25,491 nt of DNA. Origin: a virus. The stretch is taken from positions 1-25,491 of the IMG/VR virus record IMGVR_UViG_3300013004_001933, one strand, 5' to 3'. The notes under the pieces were generated by a model that worked only from the letters and a program-made list of their open reading frames with translations, was not told where the DNA came from and searched no databases. Below are positions 14,762 to 22,057 of the stretch, piece by piece. Each line of letters begins with the position of its first letter. The first letter of the stretch is position 1. Made by a program: the position numbers and the translations under genes.

Positions 14762-16792
14762 TTATGATCTAATCATCCCGGACAGTTCTCGCAACCGGTG
14801 TAGCACATCTTCTTCTACGTCATCGAACTTTTGAAGTTTACCAGAGTGTCCGTATTGGCCTTGTAACGTTGTGGTTTCTCCCAGAGGTGGGTTGCCGGTT
14901 GTCACTGCAACTTCTTCTGCCATATTGCCTAACATTTGTTCGATCTGCTTGATCCATCCACTTACGTCACTAGATCCAATTTCTTCTACATCACCTACAA
15001 AGTCTGCAACTTCGTCAATGGCGGCTGTTACTTTTTCTGGACCGTACTTGCTCAACAAATCCGAACGTTGCATTAAAATTCTACGTGTGATAGCACTGGC
15101 CACTGGACTGTCTTCCATGCCTTCTGCCATGTCAGGCTTGGAATTATTCATTCCTGATAGTTCTTGCAAACGAGATATTGTATCCTGCTCGCCTTCGTAC
15201 ATGCTGCCGCATTCCATTAGGCCGTGTTCTGGGCAGTGTTCGCCTTCGGCAGTGTAGTTGCATGATCCATCTGTTTCTTCTTCGCCAAATGCATCTTGTG
15301 CGGCGCTGCCTAGTTTGGCACCAGTCATTGCACCACCTGGACTCTTTGTCAGTGCGGCACCACCAATGCCACCTACTATTGAGCCAAGCATGCCATCTTG
15401 TAACAACTCGTTGTTCATTCCGCCATCAACTGAATATTCTTCATCATCTTGTTCAGCTACAGGAGGGGGCGGAACTTCGGCTGGTGCTTCTGCCGGCACA
15501 GCAGGTGCTTCGGGCGCAACTGTTGGCGGGGCTAACTGTTCTGATTTGAGTGCGTCTAGCACCGGCTCAAAATCTTCAAATCCTTTGTTGGACATGTCTT
15601 TGATACGTGCAATAACCAGGTTGCGGCAATCAGCATCGGGATCTTGTTCAGCTAAATCTTGCAGTTGATCGAACAGAATATCATCACCAACTAAACTGTA
15701 CAACTGTTCTGTTGCATTGGTTGCATCTGCACCAACTGGCAACTCTTGTGACAGCAATGCAATAAGTTCTTGCTGTTGTTCTGGGGTGTTGGGTGTTGCC
15801 CAGGTGCCTTCTAATAAGTTTTCGGCCCAGGCTTCAAATATGTTTGCTTCTTTCATTGCAGTTCCTTGTTGTTGTATACGGGCCAAGATAGGCAAGGCCT
15901 GTTCAATTCGCGAATCAATTGTTTCTTGAACAAATAGTGTTTTAATGTCTTCGATGATTACATCTTGCTCGGTTATGTCGGCAGGATTCCAACTTTCAAA
16001 GTAGCTGTTGTATCCACGACTTGAAGCCAGGCCTTTAAGAGTCCGGCTCATTGTGGCATGGTACACATTGGTTTCATTCACCAGGTTGGCAGTGTCGCCT
16101 TCAAACACACGGCCATGACTGGCTCTGCGGAAACGGCTCAGCACATTGAGTTCTTCCACTATGTTGGCAATGTGCTGTCCCCGCATGTCATAGGGTCTGC
16201 CACCTTGACGCACATGCTCTACCATGGCGCGGCCACCTGCTAGGTTGCGGAATGGTAACTTGTAACGCTCGCCTTCGGCTGTTTCTAAAAATAAACTTTC
16301 AACTTGACGGAACCGTGCTTCATTCACGCCCATTGGACGCTTGTGACGTATCATTAAGCGCACAGAATCCGGACCACCGTTCCAACTCACATTCTTTGTG
16401 CCGTTCCACGATTCAAACAGGCCTTCTTTGAGTGCGGCCTGACCTTGCATGCTGTACTTGAGTCTGTTGATATTTTGACTGCCAAAAGTCATAAAATTCT
16501 TTGTGGCAAAGTTTTTAAGTTGATGCTGGAACTCATACCATTCGGTTTTGTCTTCACTGTCCATGCCGCGGCCCACATTGTCACCGCTGAATAATTCCAG
16601 TTGTTTATCATCTCCCAGCATCACAACCACTGTGCCGTAGTTGGTGCCGCCTGCACTGACAAATTCAAAACTGTAAATCTCAGCATCTTCTGCTGTGGGT
16701 GCAGGCTTGCCAGTGCTGTCTAGTATTTCTGGGTCAAAGCCGCGTGTGACCAATAGGTCAAAAAGTTGTTGTCCGGGAGTATTCTGTGCCAT
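14762..16792 (-). CDS. Large modular phage protein, probably virion-associated, of unknown function
   Basis: 676 residues. The first 400 look globular and helical. A Pro/Ala-rich linker follows (about 420-447), then a glycine-zipper stretch (GMLGSIVGGIGGAAL and on to about 500). A cysteine-rich patch CNYTAEGEHCPEHG with two further cysteine/histidine positions (about 509-530) could bind a metal. Near the C-terminus are two copies of one short motif: TISRLQELSGM (about 537-547) and VLHRLRELSGMI at the very end. A glycine zipper can insert into or pack against membranes, suggesting an ejected or entry-related protein, but this is speculative. It follows gp17 by 25 bases, and a GATAAATA box lies just upstream of the start. 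A hairpin terminator follows it. Confidence 0.6.
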   Translation of the reverse strand: MAQNTPGQQLFDLLVTRGFDPEILDSTGKPAPTAEDAEIYSFEFVSAGGTNYGTVVVMLGDDKQLELFSGDNVGRGMDSEDKTEWYEFQHQLKNFATKNFMTFGSQNINRLKYSMQGQAALKEGLFESWNGTKNVSWNGGPDSVRLMIRHKRPMGVNEARFRQVESLFLETAEGERYKLPFRNLAGGRAMVEHVRQGGRPYDMRGQHIANIVEELNVLSRFRRASHGRVFEGDTANLVNETNVYHATMSRTLKGLASSRGYNSYFESWNPADITEQDVIIEDIKTLFVQETIDSRIEQALPILARIQQQGTAMKEANIFEAWAENLLEGTWATPNTPEQQQELIALLSQELPVGADATNATEQLYSLVGDDILFDQLQDLAEQDPDADCRNLVIARIKDMSNKGFEDFEPVLDALKSEQLAPPTVAPEAPAVPAEAPAEVPPPPVAEQDDEEYSVDGGMNNELLQDGMLGSIVGGIGGAALTKSPGGAMTGAKLGSAAQDAFGEEETDGSCNYTAEGEHCPEHGLMECGSMYEGEQDTISRLQELSGMNNSKPDMAEGMEDSPVASAITRRILMQRSDLLSKYGPEKVTAAIDEVADFVGDVEEIGSSDVSGWIKQIEQMLGNMAEEVAVTTGNPPLGETTTLQGQYGHSGKLQKFDDVEEDVLHRLRELSGMIRS

Positions 16793-16799
16793 AGTGTTC

Positions 16800-16807
16800 T
16801 ATTTATC
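16800..16807 (-). promoter_or_regulatory. Late-promoter-like GATAAATA box
   Basis: The minus strand reads GATAAATA at 16807-16800, one mismatch from the T4 late consensus, in the 25-base gap between gp17 and the 676-residue gene. It lies only 7 bases before the ATG at 16792, so a transcript from it would be nearly leaderless. No convincing Shine-Dalgarno sequence is present. Confidence 0.35.
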
Positions 16808-16817
16808 CAATTTAGCT

Positions 16818-18392
16818 TTAACGTAATGTGGCAAAAAACGGCATAGGCTCTATCATTGTATCGCCAAAATCACGCATTTGCGAGTCCATTTCTGTGTGAT
16901 AGTTCTGTAGCAACTGCATCATGCGTATGGCCAACAGTGTGCCCATTACCAAGTCATCTGTTTCACCGGGTTTGGCAGCATAACTTGTTCCGTGTGCCAC
17001 AAACGTTTTGAGTTCTGATACCAGCGGAGCACTGTTGATCGACATCTTTTTGGATTCTACCAAGATCTTTAACTTGCTACAGGCTGATAACTTGCTCTTG
17101 TTTGTGGTGTTAAATCCCTTGCGGATTCTACGTGCGCCTCCGGCCACAGAGTTGTCACTTAAGAAATAGCCTTCAATGTTTTCTTCGCCAAACTCTGCAA
17201 TAGAGATCAGTGCGGCTTCGCCAATGGTGTTGTTTTCTACTGAGTAGTAAATGCTCTTGGGATCTTTAACAGTTTCGTTGATGTGTTTACACACGTCAGA
17301 TAAGATACGTATCTGTGCTGGAATAGTTGTTTTATTATGGCGCCATTCAGCCACTTGTATGGTAGTATTGGCTTCAAACACCTGTATGGCAGCAGGATCG
17401 CCGCCTGTGCCCAAACTTGGGTCCAGGGCTACAACATACAGTTTGCCAGCCTCGGGCCGTTTATACCAACGCACTTGCCCTGTTCTATACAGGGGATCTT
17501 GTTGACCTTTTAACTCAACCAAGATAGCCGGTGCAATCAGTGTTTCATCGTTGATAATAAACTCACAGCCAATTTCTCGACGGAAACGATCTGTTCCCAA
17601 CTGTGCTTCCATACTGGCGCCCCAGGCTTCATCACGGTCTGGATGCTCTTGCCAGAAACTACGGAATGCCTTGAATCCATTGATACCTAGGGGTGTTGGA
17701 TTGCCATATTCATCTTCGCACTTGTTGGCGCTTTTCCATAACAGAGCAAATTGATCTTCGTCTGAGTTTGGTGTTGATGTAATAATTGCCTTACCACCAG
17801 TTGCTAGTGTGGGGCTAATACTGGTCCAAAACTCTTTGGCAATAGTGGGCCGAACAAACGCAAACTCGTCTGCGTATAAGAGTGATATACTCATACCACG
17901 ACCAGTTGTTTCTGTGGTTGTGGCTGATATGATACGGCTTCCGTTTTCAAAGTCTATTGAGCCTTTGTTGTAACTAGTAACACCTGCACGTATGTGATCT
18001 GGGCATAGTTCGTAAGCAAAGCGTATGCGTTGCATGATCTCTTGGGCACCTGTGTACTTGTGTGCGGCAATAAGAATTGTTGAGTCTGGCACAAACATTG
18101 CATACCATAGCAAGTATCCGGCAGCACTTGTGGACTTGCCGGTTTGTCGAGGCATCATAGAGATACTGAAGCGATAATTATGATACACATTGATCAATCG
18201 TTCTTGATACTCAAATGGATGATACAACATTTTGCCTTGTGTAGGATGCTGTATATAAAAGAAATGATCTAGGAAGTATGCTGGACCTGTGACAGAGTCT
18301 GCACAGTCCATAAACTCTGTTATTTCTGCTTCCGAGAATGCTTGCCGCCGGTGCGGCGCTTTGATCAATACGCCTTCTAAACTTTTAGCCAT
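16818..18392 (-). CDS. 17: Terminase large subunit gp17 (packaging ATPase and nuclease)
   Basis: 524 residues, somewhat shorter than T4 gp17 (610). The ATPase half has Walker A MMPRQTGKSTS (79-89), Walker B SLLYADEFAFV (170-180, Asp175 and catalytic Glu176) and the coupling motif ITSTPNS (204-210). The RNase H-like nuclease half has VALDPSLGTGGD (Asp324), YYSVENN (Glu386) and ETDDLVMG (Asp479/480), the acidic triad that cuts concatemeric DNA. It pumps DNA into the prohead at the portal. Its start overlaps the SGNH-like gene by 8 bases and uses AAAGGAT, inside that gene's last codons, as ribosome binding site. The cognate small subunit is probably the gene at the right edge, 6.6 kb away rather than adjacent as in T4. 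Confidence 0.96.
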   Translation of the reverse strand: MAKSLEGVLIKAPHRRQAFSEAEITEFMDCADSVTGPAYFLDHFFYIQHPTQGKMLYHPFEYQERLINVYHNYRFSISMMPRQTGKSTSAAGYLLWYAMFVPDSTILIAAHKYTGAQEIMQRIRFAYELCPDHIRAGVTSYNKGSIDFENGSRIISATTTETTGRGMSISLLYADEFAFVRPTIAKEFWTSISPTLATGGKAIITSTPNSDEDQFALLWKSANKCEDEYGNPTPLGINGFKAFRSFWQEHPDRDEAWGASMEAQLGTDRFRREIGCEFIINDETLIAPAILVELKGQQDPLYRTGQVRWYKRPEAGKLYVVALDPSLGTGGDPAAIQVFEANTTIQVAEWRHNKTTIPAQIRILSDVCKHINETVKDPKSIYYSVENNTIGEAALISIAEFGEENIEGYFLSDNSVAGGARRIRKGFNTTNKSKLSACSKLKILVESKKMSINSAPLVSELKTFVAHGTSYAAKPGETDDLVMGTLLAIRMMQLLQNYHTEMDSQMRDFGDTMIEPMPFFATLR

Positions 18393-19128
18393 GTATATCC
18401 TTTATACTTCTCAAGTGATCAATTATTTTCGCATGTACTCGATGATGACTAGGAGGGCCTGGGTGAGTTAAATCTCTTGATAACCCCAACACAGGATTTC
18501 TAAAATCTTCAACGTCAATCACCAGTACAGGAATACCATGCTGGTGGCACACTTGTTGTATGGCCAGTTCATTGCGTTGTTTGTCAGCAATGCTGTTAGC
18601 GTCAGTAAACCACCAATCGCGAAAAACTTCCTGCACTGTAGCTACTTGAGGAAAGGCCGGAGACATCACAGTACTGACATTGTGTTGATTTATTATTTCA
18701 AATCGTTCTCTAAAAGTTGTTTGTAAAATTACAAATCTTGGTTTGATTATAGGCAACCAATAGTGAGCCAGTCTGAATGCTAGTCCATTGGATACGCCAA
18801 ACACACCAAAATTATCAACTGGAAGTGAGAGATCTTTTGAAATTCTTTCATGGTATAGCTCATCCACTGGAAGTCCGAGTCCTTGAGTAAAACTACACCC
18901 AAACACAGCAAATCCTGGCTGTGCTAGATCAATTTCTCTGGACCTGAATCCTTGAGCATTGTATCGATATTCTATCTTGTGGTCAATCCAGCCGTTCTGA
19001 GCCAACAACTCTCGCTGCCGAGTATTTTTTAAATTTTTATTGTATTCTTGTTCACTGTCAATACTGCACCACAGCAGTGTTTTGCCGGCATGCTGTTGCT
19101 GTACATGACAAGGTGCATGCTCAAACAT
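18385..19128 (-). CDS. SGNH/GDSL-hydrolase-like protein
   Basis: 247 residues. The segment YRYNAQGFRSREID leads to AVFGCSFTQGLGLP (74-87). There the GCSFTQG block fits block I of SGNH hydrolases with Ser79 as nucleophile. DNFGVFGVSNGL (105-116) is the glycine block II. DLTHPG near the C-terminus supplies the Asp219-x-x-His222 dyad. Family members are esterases and deacetylases, many acting on polysaccharide acetyl groups, so it could edit a surface glycan. The block III Asn is not obvious, so activity is not certain. It starts inside the end of the radical SAM gene (8-base overlap) and overlaps gp17 by 8 bases, so it is translated with head and packaging genes. No signal peptide is visible. 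Confidence 0.6.
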   Translation of the reverse strand: MFEHAPCHVQQQHAGKTLLWCSIDSEQEYNKNLKNTRQRELLAQNGWIDHKIEYRYNAQGFRSREIDLAQPGFAVFGCSFTQGLGLPVDELYHERISKDLSLPVDNFGVFGVSNGLAFRLAHYWLPIIKPRFVILQTTFRERFEIINQHNVSTVMSPAFPQVATVQEVFRDWWFTDANSIADKQRNELAIQQVCHQHGIPVLVIDVEDFRNPVLGLSRDLTHPGPPSHHRVHAKIIDHLRSIKDIHG

Positions 19129-20257
19129 TGGTCAACTCCGGCCATAATTTCACAAATTCTCCTAGTTTGTCAGGATGGTATTGTGTTTCAATTTCTGCAA
19201 TGTGTTGTCTAAATTTTTGCAAAATAGCAGGTTGGTCTTGTGTCACACTGTGATAGGTGTTTAATGCATTGTCAAAAAAAGATCTCTCAACAGGTGTTGC
19301 TAATCCTGTGGCGTAAAACTGTTCAATCTCTGCGGCGGCTAATTTGGCAACACCTGGGCCGTGCAAGAACGGATCAAGGTAGTCAGGTTGGAACAAGTTC
19401 TGCCACAGCACAGTTACTCCTGCTTCTTCGGCAAATTCTCGCAGTTCACAGATGCGTGTGGCATTGTAGATGTTGTATACCGCATGGATGCCGCCCCAGT
19501 GTCCAGAGTTAGCAATTAGTTTTTTGACTGCGGACAAGTTGTGTTTTAGCAACGCCCATTCACCACCATGACGCACATATTCAAATCGATCGCCAATGTT
19601 ATCAAAACTCATGCTCCACCCAACTCGGTTCCGTTGACTTAGTTTCTTAAAGATTTTGTTTTTATCTAAGTCTACACTCATGTTGGTGATCAGTGTCACA
19701 ATAGCATCCTGTGGAATAACATCAAGCAGTCGTTCATTTTCCGGCAACAGCAACGGCTCGCCACCAACCAAGGCCACTTCGTGTATGTGTTCTTGATGTT
19801 GTTCAATGAAGTCGCATACTTGTTCATAGTAAGGACGCGATCCCGATTTAAAAGGAATGCCTTTAAGGCTGGCCCACTTAGAACTGCAATATTCCATGCA
19901 GTAGTTACAACTTAGATTGCAGGTGGTGTTCCAGCGTATGTCTATAATAACAGGATAGTGATATTGTGAGCCTGCGGTGGCATAATCAAAGTTGGGATTT
20001 ACGCTGTTGTGCCAATCACGTTCAGACCGGCCACCAAGGCGTTCTGCTTGCACACAGTTGGAACAGTATTTGTGTGGCTTACCTTGTGCAATAGTACTGC
20101 GTATTTCCTGTAGCAGATCTCCGTTGAGGATTTCAATGATGTTGTTGGTGTTTAGGTTACCCAGCATGTTGGGATCACCTGCACAACAGGTTTTAACATC
20201 GCCACGTGGGTTTATATGTAGGCCACGCCAGGGTGCGGCACAGTAGAAATTCGTCAT
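19121..20257 (-). CDS. Radical SAM protein with N-terminal twitch/SPASM-like cysteine domain
   Basis: 378 residues. The radical SAM signature is CNLSCNYC (Cys113, Cys117, Cys120), followed by VALVGGEPLLLP with GGEP at 165-168. The first 70 residues hold Cys6, Cys24, Cys25, Cys65 and Cys68 in an arrangement like an auxiliary-cluster domain: CAAPWRGLHINPRGDV, then KTCC, LGNL and CSNC. In most SPASM proteins that domain is C-terminal. Here it comes first, as in a group of twitch-domain radical SAM proteins often found in phage and metagenomic genomes. The substrate is unknown; peptide or sugar modification are both possible. It sits between a secreted nuclease and an SGNH-like gene in the packaging transcript. 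A 14-base palindrome abuts its start. Confidence 0.8.
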   Translation of the reverse strand: MTNFYCAAPWRGLHINPRGDVKTCCAGDPNMLGNLNTNNIIEILNGDLLQEIRSTIAQGKPHKYCSNCVQAERLGGRSERDWHNSVNPNFDYATAGSQYHYPVIIDIRWNTTCNLSCNYCMEYCSSKWASLKGIPFKSGSRPYYEQVCDFIEQHQEHIHEVALVGGEPLLLPENERLLDVIPQDAIVTLITNMSVDLDKNKIFKKLSQRNRVGWSMSFDNIGDRFEYVRHGGEWALLKHNLSAVKKLIANSGHWGGIHAVYNIYNATRICELREFAEEAGVTVLWQNLFQPDYLDPFLHGPGVAKLAAAEIEQFYATGLATPVERSFFDNALNTYHSVTQDQPAILQKFRQHIAEIETQYHPDKLGEFVKLWPELTNV

Positions 20258-20271
20258 CCTGTATTTACAGG
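20258..20271. promoter_or_regulatory. Palindrome immediately before the radical SAM start codon
   Basis: CCTGTA and TACAGG form a perfect 6-base inverted repeat around a TT spacer, ending one base before the ATG at 20257. In the mRNA it would be too tight a loop for a stable hairpin, so a protein-binding half-site pair or chance is more likely. It occupies most of the 18-base gap after the nuclease gene. Confidence 0.25.
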
Positions 20272-20275
20272 CGGA

Positions 20276-20713
20276 TCATTGGCACCAACTTGTTTTGGCC
20301 TCACCGTAATATTCACGTGCAAATCCATTGGCAATTAGCTGTTGACGTAGACTAACACCGTTGAGTATGACATCACCCAGCACACGGCCACCGTACTTGT
20401 CCCAGTCCATCAGCACAATCTGTCGTTTTTGACTGTTGGCAATCAGTTGTTTGGTAAATGCCGAGGCTGCTTCGCCTCTTTGTGCTTCACTGGGGCATTG
20501 TGCTCTGAAGCCTTTTTCAGGAGTGTCCACACCGTACACACGAACACTGAGTTCTGGTTTCAGTGGTGCTGGTAACCAAGTGGCAGCAATGCCCACAGTA
20601 TCGCCGTCAATCACTCTAGTGATCACAGCGTCATATACAACGCCGGGCTTTTGTTTGGGCTGTGCTAGTACTAGACAAGGCACAACAAGTAAGAGTAGGA
20701 GTAGTTGTTTCAT
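20276..20713 (-). CDS. Secreted thermonuclease (staphylococcal nuclease-like)
   Basis: 145 residues. A signal peptide is clear: MKQLLLLLLVVPCLVLAQ, positively charged then hydrophobic, with likely cleavage after Ala17 (a lipoprotein Cys at 13 is a less likely alternative). The catalytic set of SNase enzymes is present: VIDGDTV (Asp36, Asp38), RVYGVDTPE (Arg58, Asp63, Glu66) and YGGRVLGDV (Arg110). These match Arg35, Asp40, Glu43 and Arg87 of the staphylococcal enzyme with Ca2+-binding acids. The product would cut DNA or RNA in the periplasm or outside the cell. For a phage this could degrade competing DNA at entry or scavenge nucleotides. It lies between putative virion genes and a radical SAM gene. 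Confidence 0.85.
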   Translation of the reverse strand: MKQLLLLLLVVPCLVLAQPKQKPGVVYDAVITRVIDGDTVGIAATWLPAPLKPELSVRVYGVDTPEKGFRAQCPSEAQRGEAASAFTKQLIANSQKRQIVLMDWDKYGGRVLGDVILNGVSLRQQLIANGFAREYYGEAKTSWCQ

Positions 20714-20724
20714 ATAGATATCGA

Positions 20725-21003
20725 TTAGGTGTAATACACAATTTCGCCAGTGGTGGGATTGTAGGCCAATTGCAAAAATCCTGCAGGAAGTCCTGCACTG
20801 CCACCGTCGGTAATTCCGGCAGCAATTTGTGTTAGCGCACCTGAGCTGTTGCCAATAAACACTTGGTCAGTGCTTTGATCAACCACCAGTTCGCCGGGTC
20901 TGGCATTGCCGTTGTAGTTTTCTATTGTTACTTGTGCGTTGTCTTTCATTACAGCACGGCTAATGCCAGTAATGTCATCGTATGGTGGTGGTGGATTGGC
21001 CAT
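20725..21003 (-). CDS. Small putative virion fibre/decoration protein
   Basis: 92 residues. It has a short N-terminal segment (MANPPPPYDDITGISRAVMKDN) and then a beta-rich repeat-like portion: NARPGELVVDQSTDQVFIGN followed by SSGALTQIAAG and a Gly/Ser-rich end. The 'RPGELVVDxxTDxVFIGN' style is common in short stem or fibre proteins of tailed phages, where it forms small beta-turns in a trimer. Its start ATG follows directly on the TAA of the gene upstream (TAAATGG) and uses AAAGGA in that gene's end as ribosome binding site. No enzyme motif is visible. A structural role is inferred. Confidence 0.55.
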   Translation of the reverse strand: MANPPPPYDDITGISRAVMKDNAQVTIENYNGNARPGELVVDQSTDQVFIGNSSGALTQIAAGITDGGSAGLPAGFLQLAYNPTTGEIVYYT

Positions 21004-21390
21004 TTATCGTGGATATCCTTTGAATGCTTTTACCGGGCTTTGTGTCACTACAAACGCAGGCTCGTCGCTCTTGGGTGTAGATATTAGTTTTTTGCCGCCT
21101 AGCGTGTTGGTCATTGCCAATGCTTGATCAATAACTTGTGCTATGCCGGCGTTCATACCGGCCACAACTGCATGTTCACCAAATGTTGTTTCAGCTGACC
21201 ACTCGGGCATGAATGGATTTAGATTATCTTTTATGGAGTCACTACGTGCTCGTGCAAGAGCCACGCCTACTCGATATGTTTTGTACGGGTCCGAAGAACT
21301 TAGACCGGGCAAAGTGTAGGTGTAACGCAAAGGTTCTTTGGTTTCCGGCGGAAGTTCACGTTGCTCTGCGATAAATTCGCGGGCTCTCAT
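21004..21390 (-). CDS. Putative capsid-targeted small protein with shared FKGYPR tail
   Basis: 128 residues. The N-terminus MRAREFIAE closely resembles the T4 internal-protein capsid-targeting sequence MKTYQEFIAE, including an I-x-E that matches the prohead protease cut rule. The middle (LRYTYTLPGLSSSDPYKTYR, then a helix-rich stretch with GMNAGIAQVIDQAL) is not recognised. The C-terminus SPVKAFKGYPR is nearly the same as in the next gene upstream. The two share ends but not middles, so they look like different cargo domains in one frame of tags. It overlaps its upstream neighbour as ATGA and uses AAGGGG in that gene's last codons as ribosome binding site. Packaging into the head is inferred, not shown. 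Confidence 0.6.
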   Translation of the reverse strand: MRAREFIAEQRELPPETKEPLRYTYTLPGLSSSDPYKTYRVGVALARARSDSIKDNLNPFMPEWSAETTFGEHAVVAGMNAGIAQVIDQALAMTNTLGGKKLISTPKSDEPAFVVTQSPVKAFKGYPR

Positions 21391-21758
21391 CGTGGATACC
21401 CCTTGAATCCTTGCACAGGACTTTGTTTGTTGGTTGACGTTAACTCTTGACTGCGCAGGTCTCCGTGATTAAGGTCTTGGTGTTCTGACCCCACAGCTTG
21501 GAATGCTTTTTCTATCATGTCTTGTTCAACATCAGTGTAGGGCATGGCCACATTGTAGCGTCCTGCCCAGGATTCATGATCTATTTTTGGAACAAACGTG
21601 CCATCCGTACACGCGGCAGCCATCATGACTCGATTGAGTTCATACACTCTATCGGCTAGATCTACGTCTCTAAACTTGTTGAGTCCAACAGTGGCTCGAC
21701 TTCTTCGTTGACCAATCTTGCCGGTTTGTTTCTCAATGAGAAACTCATGAGCTCTCAT
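21387..21758 (-). CDS. Putative capsid-targeted small protein with shared FKGYPR tail
   Basis: 123 residues. It starts MRAHEFLIEKQ and ends SPVQGFKGYPR, the same two end tags as the gene after it, with a different centre (KIGQRRSRATVGLNKFRDVD, then MMAAACTDGTFVPKIDHESW and a helical SEHQDLNHGDLRSQE). L-I-E at residues 7-9 would be a prohead protease site if this is a capsid-targeting leader. The IGQRRSRATVGLNKF segment is basic and could bind DNA inside the head. It begins 2 bases after the stop of the 97-residue gene. No known domain is recognised. A head or internal protein role is inferred from the leader and from the neighbours. Confidence 0.6.
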   Translation of the reverse strand: MRAHEFLIEKQTGKIGQRRSRATVGLNKFRDVDLADRVYELNRVMMAAACTDGTFVPKIDHESWAGRYNVAMPYTDVEQDMIEKAFQAVGSEHQDLNHGDLRSQELTSTNKQSPVQGFKGYPR

Positions 21759-21760
21759 GT

Positions 21761-22054
21761 TTATGCGCCTGCGGCGTTGTAAACACTTGACTGTGCAGAT
21801 GTTGCTGTGCCCAGGGCTGTAGCAGTTACATTGGCACCAGCAAGTATAAGACGATTGCCTGCGCCAACATAAATTTCTTGTACAGTGCCTGATGGCACAG
21901 AAACCACGTTGGCATACAAGTTACCAACAGCAGATGCTGAGCCCAGTGCTGTGGCAAACACTTGGTATGTGACATCAGTACTGGTGGCAGCAATAGATGC
22001 TTTGTCTGTGGTCCACACAATGTTGCCTGCGGCGTTGATTACTTGAATAGCCAT
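21761..22054 (-). CDS. Small beta-rich putative virion protein
   Basis: 97 residues, almost free of charged residues and rich in Ala, Thr, Val and Gly: MAIQVINAAGNIVWTTD, VSVPSGTVQEIYVGAGNRL and TATALGTATSAQSSVYNAAGA. The pattern of alternating small and hydrophobic residues suggests a beta-sandwich decoration or fibre subunit. There is no signal peptide or enzyme motif. Its start is read from GGAAAG located in the last codons of the 786-residue gene, 3 bases away. I do not recognise a named family, and a structural role is the simplest guess. Confidence 0.5.
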   Translation of the reverse strand: MAIQVINAAGNIVWTTDKASIAATSTDVTYQVFATALGSASAVGNLYANVVSVPSGTVQEIYVGAGNRLILAGANVTATALGTATSAQSSVYNAAGA

Positions 22055-22057
22055 AGT

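Noticed and set aside
15178-15668. Long plus-strand open frames opposite the 676-residue gene
   Set aside because: They are shadows of the Pro/Ala- and Gly-rich minus-strand coding sequence, with low-complexity translations and no start context.
20276-20713. Lipoprotein signal for the thermonuclease
   Set aside because: Cys13 lies inside the hydrophobic core with Pro before it and lacks a good lipobox; cleavage after Ala17 is more natural.
21004-21758. The FKGYPR-tailed pair as a simple tandem gene duplication
   Set aside because: Only the first nine and last eleven or so residues agree; the middles show no similarity by eye.
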